This document shows, piece after piece, positions 1-5,766 of a stretch of DNA of 5,766 nt. The stretch is from Helicobacteraceae bacterium (lineage in GTDB: Bacteria > Campylobacterota > Campylobacteria > Campylobacterales > Sulfurimonadaceae): positions 304 to 6,069 of the forward strand of contig JALWNV010000095.1 in NCBI GenBank assembly GCA_027083665.1, read 5' to 3'. The position numbers were made by a program, and so were the translations under genes. Position 1 is the first letter of the stretch. Every line of letters starts with the position of its first letter. The notes beneath the pieces were generated by a model. The model saw only the letters and a program-made list of their open reading frames with translations, was not told where the DNA came from and searched no databases.

Positions 1-1
1 C

Positions 2-958
2 CGCTTCTCCGAAAACATTCCTTACGAATTCGTCAATGAGATACTGATTCACGAGGAGCCGCGGCGCAAACAGCTCGTCAACAAGTTGAAACTGCGCTTC
101 GATGCCCTTGCCCAAGCGGCCGAAAGCTATTTCTCGAAGCGGGGCGGTACCCTCTTGAAACGCACGGCACTGCAAAAACAGGTCGACGGATATCTGCTCG
201 CACTGTATCCGCTCGCCCGGCTGCAGCTGCAGAGCCTGTACCGATACTTCCTTTTTGTCGGCATCGGACTGGGACTGCTCGGCTTATGGATTCTGCTGAC
301 CTGGACTGTCGCCAAACAGGCCGGACGGACGATCCTCTCCGACCTGACGGGTCTGATGACACTTGAAAGTTCCCGCAGCACCTACAAATTCAAAACGACG
401 GAACTCAACTCCGTCGCGCTCAAACTCCGCCAGCACAGCGGCAGCAGTATGACCGCCGCGAAACAGGATCCCGTGACACAGCTGCTCAATTACGACGGGC
501 TGAAACAGACATACGAACAGCGTCTGGGAAACGTCCGTTCAAGCCACGTCTACCTCTGTGTTTTCTCCGTCGACGGCTATACCAAACTCGTCAACCACTA
601 TCCCGCGTCCGTCATCGATCCCATCTTGCTGAAAATCGCCTCGATCATGAAACTGCACAAACAGCAAAACGATCTTCTCGCACGAATCGACGACGAGCAT
701 TTTGTCGCCGTTTTCATCCGCCCGAGCAAGGAACGGGCCTACGAAGACTGCGACCACATCCGGCAGATGGTCGCGGACAACCGTTTCAAACTGCCGCACT
801 CGACCATCCCCGTCACGCTCAGCGGAGGGTTCGCGACGAAATCCTCTTCACAGTCGTTCGACGATACGATCAAAAACGCGATGGAATACCTCCGTGCCGC
901 CCAGCAAAAAGGCGGCAACTACATCGCGGAGATCAAAGACAATACAAAAATCTTATAG
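2..958 (+). CDS. Membrane-anchored protein with degenerate GGDEF domain (5' partial)
   Basis: The reading frame is open from the first complete codon at position 2 to a TAG stop at 956-958, so the true start lies upstream of the window. The in-frame TTG at 86 has no special support as a start. The visible part is 318 residues. Residues 1 to about 80 are charged and helical, with no recognised domain. Residues about 83-101 form one clear transmembrane helix (hydrophobic, rich in Gly and Leu). A linker leads to a GGDEF-type domain from about residue 154 to 310, starting with the usual D-P-V-T-x-L-L-N block (residue 156). The signature is DDEHF at 230-234 instead of GGDEF. The first metal-binding Asp of the family is Ser189, and the inhibitory-site Arg of RxxD is Gln221. 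The conserved SGGFA-type strand near the end is present. By family knowledge these changes should abolish diguanylate cyclase activity, so a structural or regulatory role is inferred. A second upstream membrane helix and a sensor region are possible but not visible. Its link to the downstream operon is probably only positional. Confidence 0.85.
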   Translation, partial: RFSENIPYEFVNEILIHEEPRRKQLVNKLKLRFDALAQAAESYFSKRGGTLLKRTALQKQVDGYLLALYPLARLQLQSLYRYFLFVGIGLGLLGLWILLTWTVAKQAGRTILSDLTGLMTLESSRSTYKFKTTELNSVALKLRQHSGSSMTAAKQDPVTQLLNYDGLKQTYEQRLGNVRSSHVYLCVFSVDGYTKLVNHYPASVIDPILLKIASIMKLHKQQNDLLARIDDEHFVAVFIRPSKERAYEDCDHIRQMVADNRFKLPHSTIPVTLSGGFATKSSSQSFDDTIKNAMEYLRAAQQKGGNYIAEIKDNTKIL

Positions 959-1079
959 TCGGATCTCCGCTCTTTTGCCGGCGGAAACTTTATCCGCACC
1001 CCTCTCTTCATGCATGATCACAGAGGATGGCACCAATCGTAACATCTTTCCAAACGGCCGTATTACAGGGAGTTTTTAA

Positions 1080-1091
1080 CCTTTGAAAAGG
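1080..1091. repeat. Short inverted repeat upstream of the sdhA -10 box, candidate operator
   Basis: The sequence reads CCTTT-GA-AAAGG, two 5-base arms with a 2-base spacer. It ends 10 bases before the TATAAT box, which places it over the expected -35/spacer region of the promoter. That position would suit a repressor or activator site, but the palindrome is short and AT-rich in its core, so chance is a real alternative. No known regulator motif was recognised. Confidence 0.25.
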
Positions 1092-1101
1092 CTTCCTTGG
1101 C

Positions 1102-1107
1102 TATAAT
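1102..1107 (+). promoter_or_regulatory. sdhA: Probable -10 box of the sdhA promoter
   Basis: A perfect TATAAT lies 33 bases before the sdhA start codon, in the only long intergenic region of the window. Initiation would be expected near 1113-1116, giving a leader of roughly 25 bases that contains the ribosome binding site. No good -35 box stands at 16-18 bases: a TTGAAA at 1083-1088 is only 13 bases away. Campylobacterota housekeeping promoters often lack a conserved -35, so this is not a strong objection. No sigma-54 type pair fits. Confidence 0.6.
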
Positions 1108-1128
1108 CAGACGATTAATACGTTTACG

Positions 1129-1136
1129 AAGGAAGG
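1129..1136 (+). promoter_or_regulatory. sdhA: Strong ribosome binding site of sdhA
   Basis: AAGGAAGG ends 4 bases before the ATG at 1141, and its AAGGA core is 7 bases away. This is a close match to the anti-Shine-Dalgarno complement and fixes the start of the flavoprotein, which also begins its FAD-binding fold only a few residues in. Confidence 0.75.
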
Positions 1137-1140
1137 TCTA

Positions 1141-2853
1141 ATGAGTATTCCGATTTATACTTATGATGCAGTGATCGTCGGAGCCGGTCTCGCCGGTTCG
1201 GCGGCAGCTCGCGAATTGCAAAATGCCGGCAAGAGTGTCGCCGTCATCACCAAACTCCATCCCCTGCGTTCACACTCCGGAGCGGCGCAAGGCGGTGTCA
1301 ATGCGGCTTTCAGCAAAGAAGACAGCGTTGAACTGCACGAATTCGATACGGTCAAAGGTGCCGACTACCTGGCGGACCAGGATGCGGTCGAATTCATGTG
1401 CAAAAACGCCCCGGAAACCATCCGCTGGGCCGAGCGCATGGGTGCGGCATTCTCCCGAAATCCCGACGGTACGATCGCACAGCGCCCCTTTGGCGGACAG
1501 TCTTCACCGCGGGCGTGCTTTGCGAAAGACCGTACCGGACTGACCCTGCTTCAGACCGTTTACGAGCAGGCCCACCGCGTCGGCGTCAAATTCTGGGACG
1601 AATGGTATGCCGCCGATCTGCTGTACGAAGACGGCAAGGCCTACGGTGTCGCCGCGTTCAACATCCGCACAATGGAAAAAGCGATCTTCAACGCCAAGAC
1701 CGTCATGTTCGCCACCGGCGGATACGCCCGTGCATTCAAAATCAATTCCAACGCGCACGCCAACACGGGTGACGGCCTCTCCATCGTCGCCCGCCACGGT
1801 CTGCCGCTCGAAGACATGGAATTCGTTCAGTTCCACCCTTCGGGACTTTCGGGCAACGGCGTCCTCATCTCCGAAGCCGCGCGGGGTGAAGGCGGCATCC
1901 TGCTCAACTCCGAAGGAGAGCGGTTCATGGAGAAATACGCACCCAACAAACTCGAACTCGCCTCGCGCGATGTCGTCGCACGCGCCATCATCCAGGAGAT
2001 CCGCGAAGGTCGCGGGGTCGGTCCCCGCAAGGATGCCGTCTATATCGACCTGACACATCTCGGAAAAGAAAAGATCATGGAACGCCTTCCGGAGCTCCGT
2101 GACCTCGCGCTGACGTTCCTCGGACTCGACATGATCAAAGAACCGATCCTTATCTCGGCGACGGCACACTACTCGATGGGCGGTATCCCGGTCGATATCG
2201 GAGGACATGTCCGCAAGAACAACACCGAATTCGTCGAAGGGTTCTACGCCGCCGGCGAGTGTTCGTGCGTCTCCGTACACGGCGCGAACCGCCTCGGAGC
2301 GAACTCGGTGCTTGAAGCACTGCTTTTCGGCCGCTTCGTCGGGAAAAGCATGGTCGAAGATGTCGACGGAATCGAACTTCGCAAGGCGACTGAAGAGGAT
2401 GCCCGCCGCATGTCCGACGAGATCGACTGGGTTCTGAGCAACAACGGAACGGAACGTGTACCGCAGCTGCGCGACGAACTCCAGCAGAGCATGACCGACA
2501 ACGCCGGTGTCTTCCGAACCGAAGCCACACTCGAAAAACAGATGAAGATCCTTGCGAACCTTCGTAAACGCTACAAAAACATCCGCATCGACGACAAATC
2601 GAGCGTCTTCAACACCGAACTGCAAGAAGCGATCGAATTCGGCCATATGCTCGACTATTCGCTCTTTATCGTCAAAAGCGCGCTTGCCCGCAAAGAGAGC
2701 CGCGGGGCACACTACCGCGAAGACTTTCCCGAACGTGACGACAAGGGCTTCTTGAAGCATACGATGGGCTACATGGACGAAGACGGCAATATCCGCCTCG
2801 ACTACATGGATGTCGTCCTCGGCAAACACGAACTCAAAGCCAGATCATACTAA
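1141..2853 (+). CDS. sdhA: Succinate dehydrogenase/fumarate reductase flavoprotein subunit
   Basis: This is the catalytic subunit that interconverts succinate and fumarate at a covalently bound FAD. It has 570 residues, a normal length for the family. The FAD-binding GAGLAG motif is at 14-19. His45, in the [10 protein letters not shown] segment, is the expected covalent attachment site. The substrate and catalytic residues are all present: His232 (HPSG), Arg276 (in SRDVVAR, the proton-shuttle Arg equivalent to R286 of E. coli SdhA), His343 (HYSMGG) and Arg384 (GANRLGANS). RGEGG is at 248-252, and the C-terminal domain carries the conserved KESRGAH block. The N-terminus goes straight into the first beta strand, so there is no twin-arginine or other signal peptide. 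That separates it from the periplasmic MfrA flavoprotein of Campylobacter and Wolinella and places it in the cytoplasm. It is the first gene of a three-gene operon with a strong Shine-Dalgarno and its own likely promoter. Direction of catalysis (SDH or FRD) cannot be told from sequence; frdA would be an equally fair name. Confidence 0.96.
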   Translation: MSIPIYTYDAVIVGAGLAGSAAARELQNAGKSVAVITKLHPLRSHSGAAQGGVNAAFSKEDSVELHEFDTVKGADYLADQDAVEFMCKNAPETIRWAERMGAAFSRNPDGTIAQRPFGGQSSPRACFAKDRTGLTLLQTVYEQAHRVGVKFWDEWYAADLLYEDGKAYGVAAFNIRTMEKAIFNAKTVMFATGGYARAFKINSNAHANTGDGLSIVARHGLPLEDMEFVQFHPSGLSGNGVLISEAARGEGGILLNSEGERFMEKYAPNKLELASRDVVARAIIQEIREGRGVGPRKDAVYIDLTHLGKEKIMERLPELRDLALTFLGLDMIKEPILISATAHYSMGGIPVDIGGHVRKNNTEFVEGFYAAGECSCVSVHGANRLGANSVLEALLFGRFVGKSMVEDVDGIELRKATEEDARRMSDEIDWVLSNNGTERVPQLRDELQQSMTDNAGVFRTEATLEKQMKILANLRKRYKNIRIDDKSSVFNTELQEAIEFGHMLDYSLFIVKSALARKESRGAHYREDFPERDDKGFLKHTMGYMDEDGNIRLDYMDVVLGKHELKARSY

Positions 2854-2858
2854 GGGAG
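2854..2858 (+). promoter_or_regulatory. sdhB: Ribosome binding site that selects the GTG start of sdhB
   Basis: GGGAG follows the sdhA stop codon directly and lies 5 bases before GTG at 2864. The frame is also open from an ATG at 2810 inside sdhA. That start would add 18 residues of polar, family-untypical sequence and overlap sdhA by 44 bases, so the GTG is preferred. Confidence 0.7.
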
Positions 2859-2863
2859 AAGAC

Positions 2864-3847
2864 GTGAGTGAATCAATAACGACCAAAAACGTAACATTCA
2901 AGGTATTTCGTTTCAACAAAGATACAGACTACCTCCCGTATTACAAAGAATACAAGATGGAGGTCACTTCCGAAGAGGTCGTGCTCGACATCCTCAACCG
3001 TATCAAGTGGGAACATGACGGCAGTTTCAGCTATCGCCGAAGTTGCCGCCACGGGATCTGCGGCGCCTGTGCGATGAAGGTCAACGGCAAAGGAACACTG
3101 GCGTGCAAAGAGAACATGCTCGACCTCGTCGAGCTTTTCGGGGACGAGATCGTAATCGAACCTTCCAGCATCAAGCGCGCCGTCAAGGACCTGATTATCG
3201 ACAAAGGCGACTTCTGGGAGAAACACGATCAGATCCAGCCGTATCTTATCAGCGAAATCGATGAGCACCCGGAAATGGAGTGTGCCGTTTCGCCCGAAGA
3301 ATCCGAACGTCTTCTCGAGGCCGACCTGTGTATCCAGTGCGGAGCCTGCCACTACTCCTGCCCCGTCGTCGAGCTCAACGAAGACTTCATCGGACCGGCG
3401 GCGTTCGTCAAAGCCTACCGGTTCGAAGCCGATGTCCGGGACGAAGCGCATAATGCACGCCTCGAAGAGGTGGGCCTGCCTTCGCAGGGCGTCTGGGACT
3501 GTGTCAAATGTTACGAGTGTGCCGAAGTGTGCCCCAAAGAGATCAACCCGATCGAGAAAATCACCAAACTGCACAATATGATCTTCGACGCGGGTATCTC
3601 GAACAACAAAGTCGCGGAACGCCATGCCGTCGGATTCGCCCACTCCATCAAAAAACACGGGCTGCTCGACGAAGCCGAGCTCGTCCGCTACTCAGAGGGC
3701 ACTGTTCCGATGCTGGTCAAGCACGGTAAAGTCGGCTTCAAAATGTTTACGAAGGGCAAGGTCGTTATGCCGTGGAACATGCCGAAGTCCGATAAACTCG
3801 ACGAGATCAAAACACTTGTCAAATCATCCATGACATCGAAATATTAG
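2864..3847 (+). CDS. sdhB: Succinate dehydrogenase/fumarate reductase iron-sulfur subunit, class E type
   Basis: This electron-transfer subunit of 327 residues from the GTG start is longer than classical SdhB (about 240), as expected for the class E type. The N-terminal plant-ferredoxin fold binds [2Fe-2S] through Cys61, Cys66, Cys69 and Cys81. The C-terminal bacterial-ferredoxin part has CIQCGACHYSCP (Cys156, 159, 162, 166) for a [4Fe-4S] centre. The third centre motif is CVKCYECAEVCP (Cys213, 216, 219, 223). Classical SdhB/FrdB have a non-cysteine residue (Ile or Val) at the place of Cys216 and bind [3Fe-4S]. The extra cysteine predicts a second [4Fe-4S] cluster, as described for Sulfolobus and Mfr-type enzymes. 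About 85 residues follow the last cluster, a C-terminal extension of basic and hydrophobic character without a transmembrane helix. It starts 10 bases after sdhA and ends 10 bases before the CCG subunit, so the three should be made in fixed ratio. It passes electrons between FAD in SdhA and the downstream CCG protein. Confidence 0.95.
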   Translation: MSESITTKNVTFKVFRFNKDTDYLPYYKEYKMEVTSEEVVLDILNRIKWEHDGSFSYRRSCRHGICGACAMKVNGKGTLACKENMLDLVELFGDEIVIEPSSIKRAVKDLIIDKGDFWEKHDQIQPYLISEIDEHPEMECAVSPEESERLLEADLCIQCGACHYSCPVVELNEDFIGPAAFVKAYRFEADVRDEAHNARLEEVGLPSQGVWDCVKCYECAEVCPKEINPIEKITKLHNMIFDAGISNNKVAERHAVGFAHSIKKHGLLDEAELVRYSEGTVPMLVKHGKVGFKMFTKGKVVMPWNMPKSDKLDEIKTLVKSSMTSKY

Positions 3848-3850
3848 GAG
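3846..3850 (+). promoter_or_regulatory. sdhE: Ribosome binding site overlapping the sdhB stop codon
   Basis: AGGAG begins with the last two bases of the sdhB TAG stop and stands 7 bases before the ATG at 3858. A ribosome ending sdhB would be placed on it, which suggests coupled translation of the two subunits. Confidence 0.65.
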
Positions 3851-3857
3851 CGCCGAG

Positions 3858-4739
3858 ATGGGAAAATTACAATATGCACTTTTTACCGGCTGTACGGCAA
3901 AAGAGAGTACACCCGAACAACTGAAATCGACCTATGCCGTAGCCGAAAAACTCGGCATCGAACTGATCGAGCTGAGTGAGGCAAGCTGCTGCGGCGCTTC
4001 CCACCTGCAGGATTACGATGACTTTCTCTCGCTGGTCCTCAACGCACGCAATATCTGCTATGCGGAATCACGCGGAATGACAATGGTCACGATCTGCAAT
4101 ACCTGCCAGCTCAACACGGCCATGACCAAACACCGGCTAGACAAGGACCCCGAGCTCAAAGCCCGCGTCAACGAGAAGCTGGCGGAAGTCGGCCTGGAAT
4201 ACAAAGGCACCTCGGAGATCACGCATTTTCTCTACGCGATCATCGACGACTTCGGTCTCGACGCCATCCGGGAAAAAGTCGTGACGCCGCTGAGCCAGTT
4301 CAATATCGCACCCTTTTACGGCTGCCACAACATCCGCCCGTCGGAACTGCAAAACGAGACACACAGAAGTGCGGAAAATCCGTACAATCCGAACTCTCTG
4401 GACGATCTTATCATCGCCCTCGGCGGAGTCAATGTCGATTATGAGGAGAAGAACAAATGCTGCGGTTTTCACGCGGAGCTTCAGGCACCGAAAACCGCCG
4501 CCGCACTGACAGGAAAAGCCCTGATGGGAGCGATGGACGCCAATGCCGACTGGATGGTTACCCCCTGCCCCCTTTGCCACCTCAAACTCGATACGCAGTA
4601 TGAGCACGCATCGCATGCCGTCGGACGCGACGTCAAGATGCCGGTACTGCATATGCAGCAGATGGTCGGCCTCGCACTGGGCTGTACACCGGCGGAACTC
4701 GGACTCGAACATCACGTTTCCGACGTTGATTTCGTCTAA
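3858..4739 (+). CDS. sdhE: Class E SDH/FRD CCG-domain subunit (HdrB-like; SdhE/MfrE, also named SdhC)
   Basis: A 293-residue protein of the heterodisulfide reductase subunit B family, with two complete CCG motifs. The first has Cys12, Cys44-Cys45-Gly46 and Cys80-x-x-Cys83; the second has Cys156, Cys201-Cys202-Gly203 and Cys237-x-x-Cys240. In methanogen HdrB each such motif binds a non-cubane [4Fe-4S] cluster, so up to two are predicted here. In class E succinate:quinone oxidoreductases this subunit replaces the transmembrane haem-b anchor. It is thought to attach to the membrane by amphipathic segments and to react with quinone. No transmembrane helix is seen. The C-terminal PVLHMQQMVGLALG segment is typical of HdrB-like proteins. 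It is the third gene of the operon, 10 bases after sdhB. Whether the acceptor is menaquinone or a thiol/disulfide, as in thiol:fumarate reductase, cannot be decided from sequence. The symbol is used for the class E subunit; it is unrelated to the small SdhE flavinylation factor. sdhC or mfrE are alternative names. Confidence 0.92.
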   Translation: MGKLQYALFTGCTAKESTPEQLKSTYAVAEKLGIELIELSEASCCGASHLQDYDDFLSLVLNARNICYAESRGMTMVTICNTCQLNTAMTKHRLDKDPELKARVNEKLAEVGLEYKGTSEITHFLYAIIDDFGLDAIREKVVTPLSQFNIAPFYGCHNIRPSELQNETHRSAENPYNPNSLDDLIIALGGVNVDYEEKNKCCGFHAELQAPKTAAALTGKALMGAMDANADWMVTPCPLCHLKLDTQYEHASHAVGRDVKMPVLHMQQMVGLALGCTPAELGLEHHVSDVDFV

Positions 4740-4743
4740 CCGC

Positions 4744-4768
4744 GCAGACCGCCGTCCCCGGCGCCTGC
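4744..4768 (+). terminator. GC-rich imperfect hairpin between sdhE and xth, possible weak terminator or processing site
   Basis: GCAG (4744-4747) pairs with CTGC (4765-4768), and CGCCG (4750-4754) pairs with CGGCG (4759-4763). The loop is TCCC, with a small AC/C internal loop between the two stems. It begins 4 bases after the sdhE stop. The only T-run (4787-4791) is 18 bases downstream, too far for a standard intrinsic terminator, so readthrough, RNA 3' end protection or no function are all possible. Confidence 0.3.
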
Positions 4769-4793
4769 CTTACTCCCCTGCAAAAGTTTTTCA

Positions 4794-5570
4794 ATGAGCG
4801 AAAGCATCGAGATCATTTCATGGAACGTCAACGGCATCCGTGCCGTCGCCAACAAAAAAGCGCTGAAGTGGGTGGATGAACGCCGACCCGACATTCTCTG
4901 CCTTCAGGAGATCAAAGCCGGCGCTTCACAGTTTCCAAACGCGCTTTTCGATACCGATTTCGCCGAGCTGACCATCAACAGCGGCGAACGGAAAGGCTAT
5001 TCCGGTACGGCAGTATTTTCCCACCTGATCCCGCACGGAACCGACTACTGTCTTGATATCGACACCCGGCACGAAGGGCGCATCATCCAGCATACCTATG
5101 ACGACTTCATCCTCTTCAACGTCTATTTTCCCAACGGGCAGAAAGACGAAGAACGCTTGCGCTACAAGCTGGAATTTTACGACAAATTTCTCGATCACTG
5201 CGATACGCTTCGAGACGCGGGACACAGTATCGTCATTTGCGGAGACGTCAATACCGCCCATCGGGAAATCGATCTGAAACACCCGAAAGCCAACGCGAAG
5301 ACCTCCGGCTTTCTTCCCGAAGAGCGCGCATGGATCGACAAACTCATCGCGCACGGCTATATCGACACGTTCCGATACGTTCACGGTGACGTCGAAGAAG
5401 AATATACCTGGTGGTCATACCGTTTTTCGGCCCGTACGAAAAACGTCGGTTGGCGAATCGACTATTTCTTTATTTCCGACGACCTCGCCGAATATCTCGA
5501 AGACGCTTTCATCCTGCAGGAGATCGAAGGAAGCGATCACTGCCCGGTCGGAATCAAACTCGCACTGTAA
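4794..5570 (+). CDS. xth: Exodeoxyribonuclease III family AP endonuclease
   Basis: A 258-residue member of the Mg-dependent exonuclease III/APE1 family, which cuts DNA 5' to abasic sites and trims 3' ends in base excision repair in the cytoplasm. All core motifs are present in order: Asn11 in SWNVNGIRA, Glu39 in LQEIK, the GYSGTAVFS loop, Tyr111 in NVYFPNG, Asp151 and Asn153 in CGDVNTAH, the TWWSYR block, Asp223 in WRIDYFF and the catalytic Asp248-His249 pair in GSDHCP. Length is normal and the fold begins at residue 5, which supports the ATG at 4794. No clear Shine-Dalgarno precedes this start (the 12 bases before it are A/T-rich with no GGAG-like core), in contrast to every other start in the window. 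It lies 54 bases after sdhE, behind a hairpin, and no promoter was recognised in that gap. It is functionally unrelated to the sdh genes and is probably a neighbour by chance or by readthrough transcription. Confidence 0.95.
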   Translation: MSESIEIISWNVNGIRAVANKKALKWVDERRPDILCLQEIKAGASQFPNALFDTDFAELTINSGERKGYSGTAVFSHLIPHGTDYCLDIDTRHEGRIIQHTYDDFILFNVYFPNGQKDEERLRYKLEFYDKFLDHCDTLRDAGHSIVICGDVNTAHREIDLKHPKANAKTSGFLPEERAWIDKLIAHGYIDTFRYVHGDVEEEYTWWSYRFSARTKNVGWRIDYFFISDDLAEYLEDAFILQEIEGSDHCPVGIKLAL

Positions 5571-5575
5571 AAGGA
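5571..5575 (+). promoter_or_regulatory. Ribosome binding site of the small downstream gene
   Basis: AAGGA directly follows the xth stop codon and lies 5 bases before the ATG at 5581, which supports that start and suggests co-translation with xth. Confidence 0.6.
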
Positions 5576-5580
5576 TATAT

Positions 5581-5766
5581 ATGCAACCCGTAAACAACAT
5601 CAGTCAGCAAAGCATGAGCAAAAAGCAGGCAAAAAAAATGCAAAAGATGATCAACGCGCTTCAAGAAGAGATGGCGCAAAGCGTCCTGGAACTCATGAAA
5701 GTTGCGAATGAGCCGATGGATATGCCGGCAATCATCGAAGCCTATCCGGACAACGAAAGACGGCAA
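5581..5766 (+). CDS. Small helical protein of unknown function (3' partial)
   Basis: The frame runs from ATG 5581 to the window end without a stop; 62 residues are visible. It is supported by a good ribosome binding site 5 bases upstream and 10-base spacing from xth. It starts MQPVNNISQQSMSKKQAKK. Residues about 9-43 look like one or two long amphipathic helices, with a Lys/Gln-rich first half (KKQAKKMQK) and a more acidic second half. A Pro at 45 and the MDMPAIIEAYPDNERR stretch then break the helix. Eight of 62 residues are methionine. There is no signal peptide or transmembrane segment in the visible part. I do not recognise a family. A small nucleic-acid-associated or coiled-coil protein would fit the composition, but that is a guess. 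Co-location with an AP endonuclease hints at co-expression only. Confidence 0.7.
   Translation, partial: MQPVNNISQQSMSKKQAKKMQKMINALQEEMAQSVLELMKVANEPMDMPAIIEAYPDNERRQ

Noticed and set aside
86..88. TTG as the start of the GGDEF protein
   Set aside because: The frame is open to the window edge with coherent helical protein sequence before it, and no ribosome binding site stands upstream, so the gene is better called 5' partial.
966..985. TCCGC...GCGGA as a terminator of the GGDEF gene
   Set aside because: Only 5 pairs around a 10-base loop and no T-run after it, so it is not supported as a terminator.
1028..1043. TGGCAC as a sigma-54 -24 element
   Set aside because: The matching -12 element (TTGC at the fixed spacing) is missing; the sequence there is GTAAC.
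1083..1088. TTGAAA as the -35 box of the sdhA promoter
   Set aside because: The spacing to TATAAT is 13 bases, well short of the usual 16-18.
2810..2812. ATG inside sdhA as the start of sdhB
   Set aside because: It would overlap sdhA by 44 bases and add an untypical polar leader. The GTG at 2864 has a good ribosome binding site at the right distance.
1504..2829. A 441-residue open frame on the minus strand opposite sdhA
   Set aside because: It is a mirror of the GC-rich codon pattern of sdhA, whose motifs are complete. The antisense product has no recognisable domain, and no start signal was found.
2873..3658. A 261-residue open frame on the minus strand opposite sdhB
   Set aside because: Same cause: it lies opposite a gene with every iron-sulfur ligand conserved, and the antisense translation is low-complexity Val/Asp/Phe-rich, typical of shadow frames.
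4926..5384. Minus-strand open frame opposite xth
   Set aside because: Shadow of the exonuclease III gene, with no start signal or domain.

Overview
The window reads as a piece of a Campylobacterota (Epsilonproteobacteria) chromosome with G+C a little above half by eye, which is high for that phylum. The main clue is the order sdhA-sdhB-CCG protein. It encodes a 'class E' succinate dehydrogenase/fumarate reductase of the kind known from Campylobacter and Wolinella (MfrABE, older name SdhABC), and also from Sulfolobales and some other lineages. The assignment to phylum is an inference from gene content and general protein character. I could not search a database, and no genus is claimed. All real genes are on the + strand and are tightly packed.

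Layout: (1) 2-958, the 3' part of a membrane-anchored protein with a GGDEF domain whose signature is degenerate (DDEHF). (2) 959-1140, a 182-base intergenic region with a good -10 box (TATAAT), a short palindrome just upstream of it and a strong ribosome binding site. (3) 1141-4739, three genes 10 bases apart: flavoprotein, iron-sulfur protein and a two-CCG-motif (HdrB-like) subunit. Together they form one respiratory or thiol-linked succinate/fumarate enzyme without the usual transmembrane cytochrome b anchor. (4) 4740-4793, a short spacer with a GC-rich imperfect hairpin. (5) 4794-5570, an exodeoxyribonuclease III family AP endonuclease. (6) 5581 to the window end, the start of a small, charged, methionine-rich helical protein of unknown function that follows the nuclease by 10 bases.

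How they work together: electrons between succinate/fumarate (at FAD on SdhA) and the partner pass through three iron-sulfur centres in SdhB to the CCG subunit. The third SdhB centre carries a fourth cysteine, so it is predicted to be [4Fe-4S] rather than [3Fe-4S]. SdhA has no twin-arginine signal peptide, so this enzyme should sit on the cytoplasmic side, unlike the periplasmic Mfr enzyme. It could serve the oxidative TCA cycle or the fumarate-reduction step of a reductive TCA cycle, and the sequence does not decide which. The nuclease and small protein belong to other processes and may be read through from the sdh transcript or from an unseen promoter. I found no mobile element, CRISPR array, tRNA or rRNA, and nothing that amounts to an entirely new system.
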